Notes: generated by a model from the letters alone, not told the origin. Counted from the stretch's first letter, positions 1-6,120 are shown. The stretch is 10,870 nucleotides of DNA from Chloroflexota bacterium (GCA_028874675.1 JAPPJA010000506.1:1-10870), one strand, 5' to 3'. Made by a program: numbers and translations.

Positions 1-1
1 C

Positions 2-196
2 CAGAAGCGGTACTGGATTGCCCGCAACCGTCCGGTAATGGCCGACAACGGCGAGGGCACCGATATGAACGCCGCCAAAAACAACCGCATCTCCATAACC
101 CCCCTGCACCTCAACCTCTCCCACCAGGAAATGCTGCCAAGAGTGGAAGCCCTGCTGGCCGGCGTGCCGGAAGCGCTGCTGGGGAAGGGTGGGTGA
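2..196 (+). CDS. C-terminal fragment of a larger protein, possibly a class V (PLP-dependent) aminotransferase
   Basis: The window opens inside an uninterrupted reading frame that gives 64 residues and ends at TGA 194-196. The segment RISITPLHLNLSHQEMLPRV followed by a short helix resembles the last beta-strand and helix of class V aminotransferase/cysteine desulfurase-like enzymes, where an 'R-[IV]-S-x-x-x-x-x-N' strand is followed by a helix that closes the small domain. No catalytic lysine or cofactor motif falls inside the window, so the family call rests on this C-terminal pattern only. Codon use is GC-rich, like the metabolic genes further on. The next gene starts 83 nt downstream and no terminator is evident between them. 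Another C-terminal alpha/beta domain cannot be excluded. Confidence 0.5.
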   Translation, partial: QKRYWIARNRPVMADNGEGTDMNAAKNNRISITPLHLNLSHQEMLPRVEALLAGVPEALLGKGG

Positions 197-279
197 TTAG
201 GTTGTCAGTAGCGTTGGTAATTCCCTAGTAACGTGAAGCTTTGTATTCTCGCCACCAAATTACGTGGGCGGCGGCAATT

Positions 280-525
280 ATGAAGACTTACACTCTTAGA
301 GTGATGCTTACACCTGATGAAGATGGTTGGTTAGTCCGTTGCCCAGAACTGGAAGGCTACGGTGCCGCTACATGGGGCAGTAACGTAGAAGAGGCGCTGC
401 GCTACATTGTAGAAGTTCTTGAGATGGTGGTGGAAGAGCTGCTAGAAGAGGGAAAGGCAGTTCCCGAAGTGGGTGAACGAGAGAACACTTCCCCTCCGGA
501 GTATTTGGTGCAGGTGTCAGTCTGA
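280..525 (+). CDS. HicB-like antitoxin-family protein, without a HicA partner
   Basis: This 81-residue protein has the HicB N-terminal fold pattern: a strand (YTLRVMLTPDEDGWLVRCPEL), then GYGAATWGSNVEEAL, then a long acidic helix (VEVLEMVVEELLEEGKAVPE). This matches the usual HicB layout of 'xDEDGxxVxxPxLxGxxxxGxxxEEAL...LEExxxxxP'. In the family it is the antitoxin that masks the HicA mRNA interferase. No HicA-like ORF (short, with a GSHxxF-type motif) lies upstream or downstream, and no C-terminal ribbon-helix-helix DNA-binding extension is present, so this is the short solo type. ATG 280 is preferred over the in-frame TTG at 241, because the family pattern begins immediately after it. No strong Shine-Dalgarno is seen. 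Its stop lies 10 nt from the stop of the convergent TIR-like gene. Function as an antitoxin here is unproven. Confidence 0.72.
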   Translation: MKTYTLRVMLTPDEDGWLVRCPELEGYGAATWGSNVEEALRYIVEVLEMVVEELLEEGKAVPEVGERENTSPPEYLVQVSV

Positions 526-535
526 ACTAAACAAC

Positions 536-1348
536 TTAAGCCAGCTTATTCAGGTCAATATCAAACCCAGCGGCTTTCAACTCTCGGGCCAGTTTCATTT
601 GCCAACCGTCATTATCATCTAGCTCAATGTACACTACTCCGTCATAGTCTGACGGAACCACCAAGTCGTCTTTCAATAACGCCGCAACCCGTCCTCTACC
701 GAGACTGCCCCAGAAGAAGCCCATCTCTAATATTACATTCTGTCTTGCACGGGGCTTCAATTGATCGGCGTCAAGCCCGCCCACGTCATCAGGAGTAAGC
801 AACGCAATGGCGTAACTTGTCCGAGCATAGTCCTCAAACTTCTCAATTATCGTACGACCTTGATTCGGTTGCTCGTGCAAGATAATTGGTTTGAGGTCTA
901 GACCTTGCAGGAAACGAGCTACTGTTTCTTTGGTACCGTGGTCGTGCCCATGGACGAGGAAAATGTCCTTTGCAATGGACAACTCCATTTGCATTGGACT
1001 TTGTGAAGGCACGTCATCGTCAGGGTCATCGGCCCACCAAGTTTTAATTTCTTCTATCATAGACTCGATTATTGCTTCAGCTTTGTCTAATCCCCGTTCG
1101 TAGGCTGGGTGTGTCCTTCTTCGCCGTTCGACGCCACTGCTAGAACTGACACTAGAGTAATACTGGACGTCGTCAAATTTTTTTCGGTGGTCAGGTGATT
1201 CGCCAAATATTTTTGAAATAGTTACCTGTGCGTCCCTTTGCCACTTTGTAAATTCCGGAGATCCTAGGGAGTAGGATTTTAGATCCGGTATGTGTTGAAG
1301 CAATCCATTAAGTCGCTCCATCGCTTCAGACTTTGGGAGAATGGTCAT
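536..1348 (-). CDS. TIR-like domain protein (PF10137/CAP12-type predicted nucleotide-binding protein, putative NADase)
   Basis: This 270-residue protein has an N-terminal helical/charged region (about 1-125) of unknown function and a C-terminal TIR-like domain (about 128-265). The domain shows the hallmarks of the 'predicted nucleotide-binding protein containing TIR-like domain' family: IFLVHGHD (129-136), EQPNQGRTIIEKFE (159-172), LLTPDD (183-188), RARQNVILEMGFF (200-212) and LGRGRVAALL (216-225). Family members are linked to NAD+ cleavage in anti-phage systems such as CBASS TIR-STING. Glu208 in NVILEMG sits where TIR enzymes carry the catalytic glutamate; this is my inference. ATG 1348 is preferred over GTG 1375 because GGAG lies 8 nt upstream of it. 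No CD-NTase, STING, Argonaute or Thoeris partner is next to it, so it may be a stand-alone effector. The gene is noticeably more AT-rich than the thiolase beside it, which suggests acquisition. Confidence 0.85.
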   Translation of the reverse strand: MTILPKSEAMERLNGLLQHIPDLKSYSLGSPEFTKWQRDAQVTISKIFGESPDHRKKFDDVQYYSSVSSSSGVERRRRTHPAYERGLDKAEAIIESMIEEIKTWWADDPDDDVPSQSPMQMELSIAKDIFLVHGHDHGTKETVARFLQGLDLKPIILHEQPNQGRTIIEKFEDYARTSYAIALLTPDDVGGLDADQLKPRARQNVILEMGFFWGSLGRGRVAALLKDDLVVPSDYDGVVYIELDDNDGWQMKLARELKAAGFDIDLNKLA

Positions 1349-1502
1349 GCTCCGAGCTCCAAATGGAGGTTGCACTTATTGTGATTTCTCATAGTTGCAC
1401 AACTTAGCGTTCTGTACAAGGTAAACAAGTCACCCCCGCTACCCCCTTCCCCCTGTCTATGGCATAATGACCGCACCTTTGCATACCCCCATATAAGCCG
1501 TC

Positions 1503-1523
1503 ATTCCGGACTCGATCCGGAAT
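1503..1523. repeat. REP-like palindrome in the 5' region of the thiolase gene
   Basis: ATTCCGGA-CTCGA-TCCGGAAT is a perfect 8-bp inverted repeat with a 5-nt loop. It is embedded in a GTCATTCCGG...CCGGAATCCAG context that is typical of dispersed REP/MITE-like elements in many bacterial genomes. It is followed at once by a tandem copy of ATCCAGC (1522-1528 and 1529-1535). It lies between the divergent TIR-like gene and the thiolase start at 1566, and downstream of a weak TATAAG (1492-1497), so it could be transcribed in the thiolase leader. No second copy was seen in this window. Confidence 0.6.
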
Positions 1524-1565
1524 CCAGCATCCAGCCGGACCAGAACGAAGGGAGGCTTTCCGCAT

Positions 1566-2759
1566 ATGGTTGACCTTAAGCACGGCGCGGCCATCGTGGG
1601 TATTCACGAGCACGTGACCCGCTACGCGCCCGACAAAAGCGAGCTGCAGATCCAGGGGGAGAGCGTCATCAAGGCCCTGGCCGACGCCGGCCTGTCCAAG
1701 CAGGACGTCGACGGCCTCTTCACCGCCTCCAGCAGCATCCGCAACAGCGGCATGAACCTGGCCGACTACCTGAACATGTACCCCAAATACGTGGACAACA
1801 CCACCGTGGGCGGCGGCTCTTTCGAGTTCCACCTGTCCCACGCCCTTACGGCCATTGCGGCGGGGCGCATCGACGTTGCCGTCATCACCTACAGCAGCCT
1901 GGCCCGCTCCGGCGGCGTCTCCGTGGGCACCGGCGGCGTGGGCCGCTACGGCCACCCCCGCCTCGACCCCTCTCCCGACAGCTTCGAAGAGCTCTACGGT
2001 CTCACCACCGTGGGCCTGTACGCCATGATCGCCCAGCGGCACATGCACCTGTACGGCACTACCTCAGAGCAGCTGGCCGAGGTGGCTGTGGCCATGCGCA
2101 AGCACGCCTCCATGAATCCCGAGGCCCTGTTCCGGGACCCCGTCACGGTGGAGGACATCGTTAACTCCCGCATGATCTCGTCGCCCCTGCACCTGCCCGA
2201 CTGCTGCGTCATCACCGACGGCGGTGGCGCAGTGGTGGTGGCCTCGCCGGAGGTCGCCCGCAGTTGCCGCCACACGCCCGTCTGGGTGCTGGGCGTGGGC
2301 GAGGCCATTGCCCACCAGGGAGCCGGCAAGCGGGACCTGATGTACATCGCCGCAAAGCAAAGCCACGAACCCGCCTTCGCCATGGCCGGGGTCACCCAGA
2401 AGGACATAGACATGGCGATGATCTACGACTCCTTTACCATCACGGTGGTGGAGACCCTGGAGGACCTGGGCTTCTGCGAGAAGGGGGAGGGTGGCCAGTT
2501 CGTCTCAGGCGGACGGCTGCAGGTTGACTCGGAAATGTCCGACAAGCTGCCCATCAACACCGATGGCGGTGGCCTGTCTTCCAACCACCCGGGCATGCGG
2601 GGGATATTCCTGCTGCTGGAAGCCACCCGCCAGCTGCGCCACCAGTTTAAAGACACCCCGCGCCAGGTCGAGAACTGCCAGGTTGCCCTGTGCCACGGCA
2701 CCGGCGGTTCCCTGGGAGCGCGACACAGCGGCGGCACCGCCATTTTGGGGAGGGACTAA
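1566..2759 (+). CDS. Thiolase-fold protein of the SCP-x/acyl-CoA acetyltransferase-like group, lacking the nucleophilic Cys
   Basis: This 397-residue, full-length thiolase-like protein has both halves of the fold. Family landmarks are DNTTVGGGSFEFH (77-89), where the catalytic cysteine loop is expected, MIYDSFTITV (285-294), GGGLSSNHPG (334-343) with conserved His341, and ALCHGTGGSLGA (375-386) with Cys376. The first-half nucleophile is replaced by Gly/Ser, so ordinary thiolysis by a covalent acyl-Cys is unlikely from that loop. Such proteins are known to pair with DUF35 subunits. In steroid side-chain degradation, Ltp2 with a ChsH2-type DUF35 acts as an acyl-CoA retro-aldolase, and Tyr287 of the YDSF motif would be a candidate active residue (inference). 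GGAGG at 1551-1555 lies 10 nt before the ATG. The DUF35 gene begins 2 nt after the stop. The natural substrate cannot be read from the sequence. Confidence 0.85.
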   Translation: MVDLKHGAAIVGIHEHVTRYAPDKSELQIQGESVIKALADAGLSKQDVDGLFTASSSIRNSGMNLADYLNMYPKYVDNTTVGGGSFEFHLSHALTAIAAGRIDVAVITYSSLARSGGVSVGTGGVGRYGHPRLDPSPDSFEELYGLTTVGLYAMIAQRHMHLYGTTSEQLAEVAVAMRKHASMNPEALFRDPVTVEDIVNSRMISSPLHLPDCCVITDGGGAVVVASPEVARSCRHTPVWVLGVGEAIAHQGAGKRDLMYIAAKQSHEPAFAMAGVTQKDIDMAMIYDSFTITVVETLEDLGFCEKGEGGQFVSGGRLQVDSEMSDKLPINTDGGGLSSNHPGMRGIFLLLEATRQLRHQFKDTPRQVENCQVALCHGTGGSLGARHSGGTAILGRD

Positions 2760-2761
2760 GT

Positions 2762-3187
2762 ATGACTACTCGACAGGAATGGAACAAGCCGCTGCCCACC
2801 GTGGTCGGCGAGACCAGGCCCTATTGGGAGTCCTGCCGCCGGGGCGAACTGCTGATCCAAAGGTGCGAAAAGTGCGGGGAGTACCAGTTCTACCCCCGGG
2901 GCATCTGCGCCAACTGCTGGTCGGACGACAGCATCCGCTGGGTGCAGGCCAGCGGCAAGGGGACAGTGTGGACCTACACCGTGACCTACCAGAACCGCAC
3001 CCCCGGCTTTGCCGAGGACGTGCCCTATGTGCTGGCGGTGGTGGAACTGGAGGAGGGGGTCAAGATGTTCACCAACATCGTGGACTGCAACCCCCGCGAG
3101 GTAACCATCGGCATGCCGGTGGAAGTTACGTTTGTCCGCGCCAATGACCAGATAACGGTGCCTTATTTCCGGCCTGTGGGGGAGTAG
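2762..3187 (+). CDS. DUF35 zinc-ribbon/OB-fold protein, acyl-CoA-associated partner of the thiolase-like protein
   Basis: This 141-residue protein has the standard DUF35 plan. A short N-terminal helix (FWxxxxxGxL-type, here YWESCRRGEL 21-30) is followed by a rubredoxin-like zinc ribbon with Cys35, Cys38, Cys49 and Cys52, and then an OB fold (about 62-135) with GKGTVWTYTVTYQ, PYVLAVVELEEGV and GMPVEVTF. DUF35 proteins bind thiolase-fold partners and present or channel CoA thioesters. ATG 2762, two nt after the thiolase stop, is chosen over the longer in-frame start at 2690, which would overlap the thiolase and add non-family sequence. The spacing implies translational coupling and a two-subunit complex. 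The gene runs convergent to the RelE-type toxin, with 22 nt between stops. Confidence 0.9.
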   Translation: MTTRQEWNKPLPTVVGETRPYWESCRRGELLIQRCEKCGEYQFYPRGICANCWSDDSIRWVQASGKGTVWTYTVTYQNRTPGFAEDVPYVLAVVELEEGVKMFTNIVDCNPREVTIGMPVEVTFVRANDQITVPYFRPVGE

Positions 3188-3209
3188 GGCGCAGGGGGTG
3201 ACTGAGGAA

Positions 3210-3500
3210 TTATCTGCGACGCCCGGCTCCACCTCGTCCCCTATAAACATCGCCCCGATTTTTGGCATCATAAAAATGAAGCTCTGAACGTTCGTCCAGA
3301 ACTTCGTACTTGATGCGGTAGGCGCCCTCATCCCAACGGTAACTGCAAAGCCAATTGCCCTTTAGGTGGTCTATGTGTGGCCCGTGGCGTGGGCTTGAAA
3401 TGATCTGGGTGACAATTTCGCCCCACCGGCGGTCCAGGTCTGGATGGTTTCTAAGGAATCTCCTCACGGCGCGATGCACCGTTACTTCGTAGTCTGGCAT
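3210..3500 (-). CDS. RelE/ParE-superfamily toxin (putative mRNA interferase)
   Basis: This 96-residue basic protein has the RelE/ParE fold pattern. An N-terminal helix pair (AVRRFLRNHPDL...IVTQIISSP) is followed by a beta-sheet: HLKGNWLCSYRWDEGAYRIKYEV (45-67), ELHFYDAKNRGDVYR (73-87). The segment 'LKGxWxxxYRxxxGxYRIxYEV...xxxxxxxRxDVYR' is diagnostic. Arg62, Arg82 and Tyr86 occupy positions where basic and aromatic residues support RNA cleavage in RelE-type enzymes. Such toxins act at the ribosome on mRNA, whereas the ParE branch inhibits gyrase; the sequence alone does not separate the two. ATG 3500 has AAGG and GAGG upstream. It follows the 101-residue gene by 30 nt on the same strand, the usual antitoxin-toxin order. 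Confidence 0.8.
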   Translation of the reverse strand: MPDYEVTVHRAVRRFLRNHPDLDRRWGEIVTQIISSPRHGPHIDHLKGNWLCSYRWDEGAYRIKYEVLDERSELHFYDAKNRGDVYRGRGGAGRRR

Positions 3501-3530
3501 AGCCTCGCCTTGTTTTCCTAAACACAGATC

Positions 3531-3836
3531 CTATTCGGACTCTTGTGGCCCACACTTCCGCCGGGCCGCAATCCGCTTAGCTTTGTTGCCTGCGGCTACA
3601 GTTTCTTCCGCCGTAGCAATCCAGCTGCCCAGCAACCTGGCGTACTCCAGACGATTGTCAGGGTGGTTCAAATACTCAATGCTGCCACTAATGACTTCGG
3701 CAGAAAATTCCCGCAGCGCCTTCGCGGGCAAAAGGGCACAAAGCTCCGCTATTTCGTGATCATCGGGAAGCAGAGCAATCCGCTCATGCAACTCGTTGGT
3801 CAGAGTTTCCACCTTAATGTCTTTCATACTTTTCAT
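3531..3836 (-). CDS. Unrecognised small protein, putative antitoxin of the RelE-type toxin
   Basis: This 101-residue hypothetical protein is placed upstream of, and co-directional with, the RelE-type toxin. I do not recognise the family. It is mostly helical. An acidic N-terminal half (KVETLTNELHERIALLPDDH...) is followed by LREFSAEVISGSIEYLNHP and then by a strongly basic tail (AAGNKAKRIAARRK, about 83-96). There is no clear ribbon-helix-helix, AbrB swapped hairpin, Phd or Xre helix-turn-helix. The assignment as antitoxin rests on gene order and size. ATG 3836 has GGAGG 12 nt upstream; ATG 3827 is an alternative start three codons in. A TATAAT lies 30 nt upstream (3866-3871). Confidence 0.6.
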   Translation of the reverse strand: MKSMKDIKVETLTNELHERIALLPDDHEIAELCALLPAKALREFSAEVISGSIEYLNHPDNRLEYARLLGSWIATAEETVAAGNKAKRIAARRKCGPQESE

Positions 3837-3865
3837 GGCACTGCGGAACCTCCCGCCTTTTCTAA

Positions 3866-3871
3866 ATTATA
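3866..3871 (-). promoter_or_regulatory. -10 element of the putative toxin-antitoxin operon
   Basis: On the minus strand the sequence GCTATAATTTAG contains a perfect TATAAT, 29 nt before the ATG at 3836. No good TTGACA-like -35 is found at 16-18 nt; the nearest, TTGGGG, is only 13 nt away. The same GCTATAAT core recurs before the SDR and ferredoxin genes. Confidence 0.45.
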
Positions 3872-3920
3872 GCGTAGCCGCTTACCCCAATATGACAGCT
3901 ATTCCTGATTCGTAGATCCC

Positions 3921-4268
3921 CTACCCCCGGTTCCGTATCTCATCGCACAGGTCCTGGTCGGCCTGGGCCTCCTCCAGGCGGTCGCTGAAGAGGTAGGCCA
4001 GGGAGCGGCGGCCGTAGAAGTTGTCGTCATTGGGGTCAATGGCAATGGCGCGGGTCAGGTCTTCGATGGACTGGTCGTACATACCCATTTCGTAGTAGGA
4101 ACAGCCCCGGTTGAACCAGGCGTCGGCCAGGGTATCGTCCAGTTCCAGGGCCCTGGTGTAGTCGGCGATGGCCTGCTCGTAGGCGCCGTTGCGGCTGTAC
4201 TGGTTGCCCCGCCGGTTGTAGCCCTCGGCGTCGGCGGGTTCCTCCGGCGGGGTTAAGTTTGCTCTCAT
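3921..4268 (-). CDS. Small TPR-repeat protein
   Basis: This 115-residue protein is built almost entirely of three tetratricopeptide repeats: about 14-47 (AEGYNRRGNQYSRNGAYEQA...), 48-81 (ADAWFNRGCSYYEMGMYDQS...IDPND) and 82-113 (DNFYGRRSLAYLFSDRLEEAQ...). The usual W/L-G/Y-A-P positions are present in the first two; the third is degenerate. TPR stacks are protein-protein interaction scaffolds. No signal peptide is seen, so it is presumably cytoplasmic. Its ATG overlaps the stop of the upstream coiled-coil gene by 4 nt (ATGA), so the two are translationally coupled, and it is the last gene of the HEPN cassette. Codon use is GC-richer than that of the two upstream genes. Partner and role are unknown. 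Confidence 0.85.
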   Translation of the reverse strand: MRANLTPPEEPADAEGYNRRGNQYSRNGAYEQAIADYTRALELDDTLADAWFNRGCSYYEMGMYDQSIEDLTRAIAIDPNDDNFYGRRSLAYLFSDRLEEAQADQDLCDEIRNRG

Positions 4269-4804
4269 AGGATGCCCCGTGCCTGCATCTCCTCCTTCAA
4301 CCGGGCCATTTCTTCCTTGGCTAAGCGGTCTTGGCGCTCCCGCTCCTGCTCTAACTTCTGCTGGGCCGCCTGCCGAATTTCATCAAAATTATCAGGACGA
4401 CGGGAAGCGAAAATGTAGCCCCGCCGCGCGGTCACGTCCAGAATATCCACGTCATAGATTTCCACCATGCCGTTTTCGGTGCTGCAATACTCCCACACTT
4501 CTTCCAGGTAGGGACTTGTGAGTTTGACAGTCTGGATACGCAGGCTACGCTCAAAGGGATTCCAACCTTCTTCGTAAGGTTTGGCCAGTTCCCTTAGGTA
4601 TTTCCACGCCACCATTTCGTCTTCCCATATCCAGGGGGCGGCAACGAAAAGGTGCCAACTATGGCCGACGGGATAATTGTCGTACTCATTCCAGTCTTCC
4701 CTTTCCAACAGGGCAAAGAGAGAAAACGGCCCCCTTTCGGCTGAAACTTGTTCCTCCACTCTTTCCATTCCGGCTATCAATCGCTTAAAGACGCCGATTC
4801 TCAT
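4265..4804 (-). CDS. Unrecognised protein with a C-terminal coiled coil, between HEPN and TPR genes
   Basis: This 179-residue protein belongs to no family I can name. Residues 1-135 look like a mixed alpha/beta domain rich in Trp and Tyr, with SWHLFVAAPWIWEDEMVAWKYL (49-70), RSLRIQTVKLTSPYLEEVW (86-104) and MVEIYDVDILDVTARRGYIF (113-132). Residues 139-175 form a highly charged helix (QKLEQERERQDRLAKEEM...), predicted to be a coiled coil. No nucleotidyltransferase motif (GS...DxD) is present, so it is not the common MNT partner of HEPN proteins. Start and stop both lie in ATGA overlaps with the HEPN gene upstream and the TPR gene downstream, so the three products are probably made together. 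It may neutralise or scaffold the HEPN protein; this is inference only. Confidence 0.75.
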   Translation of the reverse strand: MRIGVFKRLIAGMERVEEQVSAERGPFSLFALLEREDWNEYDNYPVGHSWHLFVAAPWIWEDEMVAWKYLRELAKPYEEGWNPFERSLRIQTVKLTSPYLEEVWEYCSTENGMVEIYDVDILDVTARRGYIFASRRPDNFDEIRQAAQQKLEQERERQDRLAKEEMARLKEEMQARGIL

Positions 4805-5199
4805 ATAACCTCCAAGAGTGAAGCAACGGCATCAAGCATCTGGGAACACACACTTGCATCGGAACTGCCTGCGGGAAGATAACGCCAATGCGCTCCCCAA
4901 TTCTCCGCCAGGAAGTTCCAGGCCGCAGAGTATTCCGCATTTACCCTTGATTTGATACCGGAAAATTCCAGTAAAATGCCCAATTCATGTGTGCGCAGGG
5001 ATTGATACTTGCGAAACTCTCCCGGGTCTGATGGAAACTCGCGCCAACCCAGAGTCTCACAAATGCGGGCCTTTAGGGCTAACTCGACAGCATAGCCTGA
5101 CAAGTATATGGCGGCGTCGAAGCGACCAGCTTGGTGCAAAACTTTGGCATCGGCCTGTCGCGCTAGAGACAGACCCCGTAGTTCGGAAGTTGGAATCAT
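4801..5199 (-). CDS. HEPN domain protein
   Basis: This 132-residue protein is all-helical with the HEPN signature. It has LARQADAKVLHQAGRFDAAIYLSGYAVELALKARICETLGW (12-52), then a THEL turn (70-73) matching the 'f-K-T-H-x-L' motif, and an 'HWRY' segment (104-107) matching the 'W..xxRY' close of the domain. HEPN proteins are often RNases or their relatives in toxin-antitoxin and defence loci. The classical Rx4-6H catalytic motif is not evident here (Arg63 to His71 is one residue too far), so RNase activity is uncertain. ATG 5199 is preferred over the TTG at 5202, and GGGAG lies only a few nt upstream. The stop overlaps the next ATG by 4 nt. It lies 63 nt downstream of the SDR stop and could be read through from it. 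Confidence 0.82.
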   Translation of the reverse strand: MIPTSELRGLSLARQADAKVLHQAGRFDAAIYLSGYAVELALKARICETLGWREFPSDPGEFRKYQSLRTHELGILLEFSGIKSRVNAEYSAAWNFLAENWGAHWRYLPAGSSDASVCSQMLDAVASLLEVI

Positions 5200-5262
5200 C
5201 AACTCCCATTCTTGACTCCACAGGCGACGGCGGCAATACCTAGCCAGGCAAGGAACCCGTCC

Positions 5263-6054
5263 CTAAATCACCGACCTTACCAGGCCTCCGTCCACCAGGA
5301 TGGTGGTGCCGGTGATGTAGGTGGACTTGCCGGAGGCCAGGAAGGCCGCCAGGTAGGCCAGTTCCCGGGGTTCGCCGATGCGGCCCACTGCTGTCTCCTT
5401 GGCTCGTTCGGCCAGGCCCTCCTCCACCGAGATTCCCAGCTCCTGCGCCCGGTTGGTTACGTTGGAGAGCATCCGCTCGCTGAGGATGGAACCGGGGGCG
5501 ATGTTGTTGATCAGGATGCCGTCGCGGCCCACCTCGTCGGCCAGGCTCTTCATATAGGCAACCACGCCCATGCGGGTGGCGCCGGACAGGGCCAGGTTGG
5601 GTATGGGCTGGTACACGGTGCTGGCCAGGATGTTGACGATGCGTCCGCCACCCTGGGCCTTCAGGTGGGGTATGGCCTCCCGCGACATGCGGGAGAAGAA
5701 GTAGAGGGACCGCTGCACTGCCGTCTCCCACTGCTCCTCGGTGGCCGTCTCGGATCGGGCCAGGGGCGGTCCGCCGGAGTTGTTGACCATAATGTCCAGC
5801 TGACCGTAGTGGCTGACGGTCTGGGCCACCAGGCTCTTGATGTTGTCGTAACTTTCCAGGTCGGCGGCGATGGGCAGTACCTCGGCGCCGGTGGTGTCGC
5901 GGATTTCCGCGGCCGCGCGCTCCAGGTTGGCGGCGGTACGGCTGCAAATGGCCAGCCGGGCGCCTTCCTCCGCCAGCACATCGGCGCACGCCCGACCCAG
6001 GCCCGCGCTGCCGCCGCCGATGATGGCTACTTTGCCTTTGAGTTCCAGATCCAT
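5263..6054 (-). CDS. Atypical short-chain dehydrogenase/reductase (SDR) lacking the YxxxK pair
   Basis: This 263-residue, full-length Rossmann SDR begins at ATG 6054 (AGGGGGAA about 10 nt upstream). An in-frame extension to 6183 is rejected because it crosses the TATAAT at 6121-6126. Motifs: GGGSAGLG glycine loop (13-20), SR at 38-39, AADLE (63-67), NNSGG (91-95, for NNAG), NILAST with Ser145 (141-146), NNIAPGSI (183-190) and TGTTILVDGG (248-257). The active-site Tyr and Lys are replaced: the region reads ALSGATRMGVVAYMKSLADE (155-174), in which Ser157 and Arg161 occupy the YxxxK slots. This fits the divergent 3-oxoacyl-ACP-reductase-like subgroup known to have an imperfect tetrad. The substrate is unknown. 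Ser39 after the glycine loop leaves NAD or NADP preference undecided. Confidence 0.88.
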   Translation of the reverse strand: MDLELKGKVAIIGGGSAGLGRACADVLAEEGARLAICSRTAANLERAAAEIRDTTGAEVLPIAADLESYDNIKSLVAQTVSHYGQLDIMVNNSGGPPLARSETATEEQWETAVQRSLYFFSRMSREAIPHLKAQGGGRIVNILASTVYQPIPNLALSGATRMGVVAYMKSLADEVGRDGILINNIAPGSILSERMLSNVTNRAQELGISVEEGLAERAKETAVGRIGEPRELAYLAAFLASGKSTYITGTTILVDGGLVRSVI

Positions 6055-6120
6055 GCAGGATTCCCCCTTTAATAGTCCGGCCCAGTGGAGGGCAGGGCAA
6101 ATATGACACGCTGGCCCCGC

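Noticed and set aside
280..1348. HicB plus TIR-like gene as a single toxin-antitoxin operon
   Set aside because: The genes are convergent, not co-directional, and TIR-like proteins are not known HicB partners.
1404..2048. Long minus-strand ORF (214 codons) antisense to the thiolase-like gene
   Set aside because: Low-complexity His/Gly/Ala/Val-rich translation typical of the reverse strand of GC-rich coding DNA; the plus frame is a clear protein family.
3187..3224. Hairpin between the DUF35 and toxin stops (GGG/CCC and CGCAG/CTGCG with a bulge)
   Set aside because: No T-run on either strand and it overlaps the toxin coding end; too weak to call a terminator.
5212..6072. 286-codon plus-strand ORF and a 289-codon second minus-strand frame over the SDR
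   Set aside because: Both are shadows: repetitive Gly/Arg/Pro composition and no motifs, while the other minus frame gives an intact SDR.
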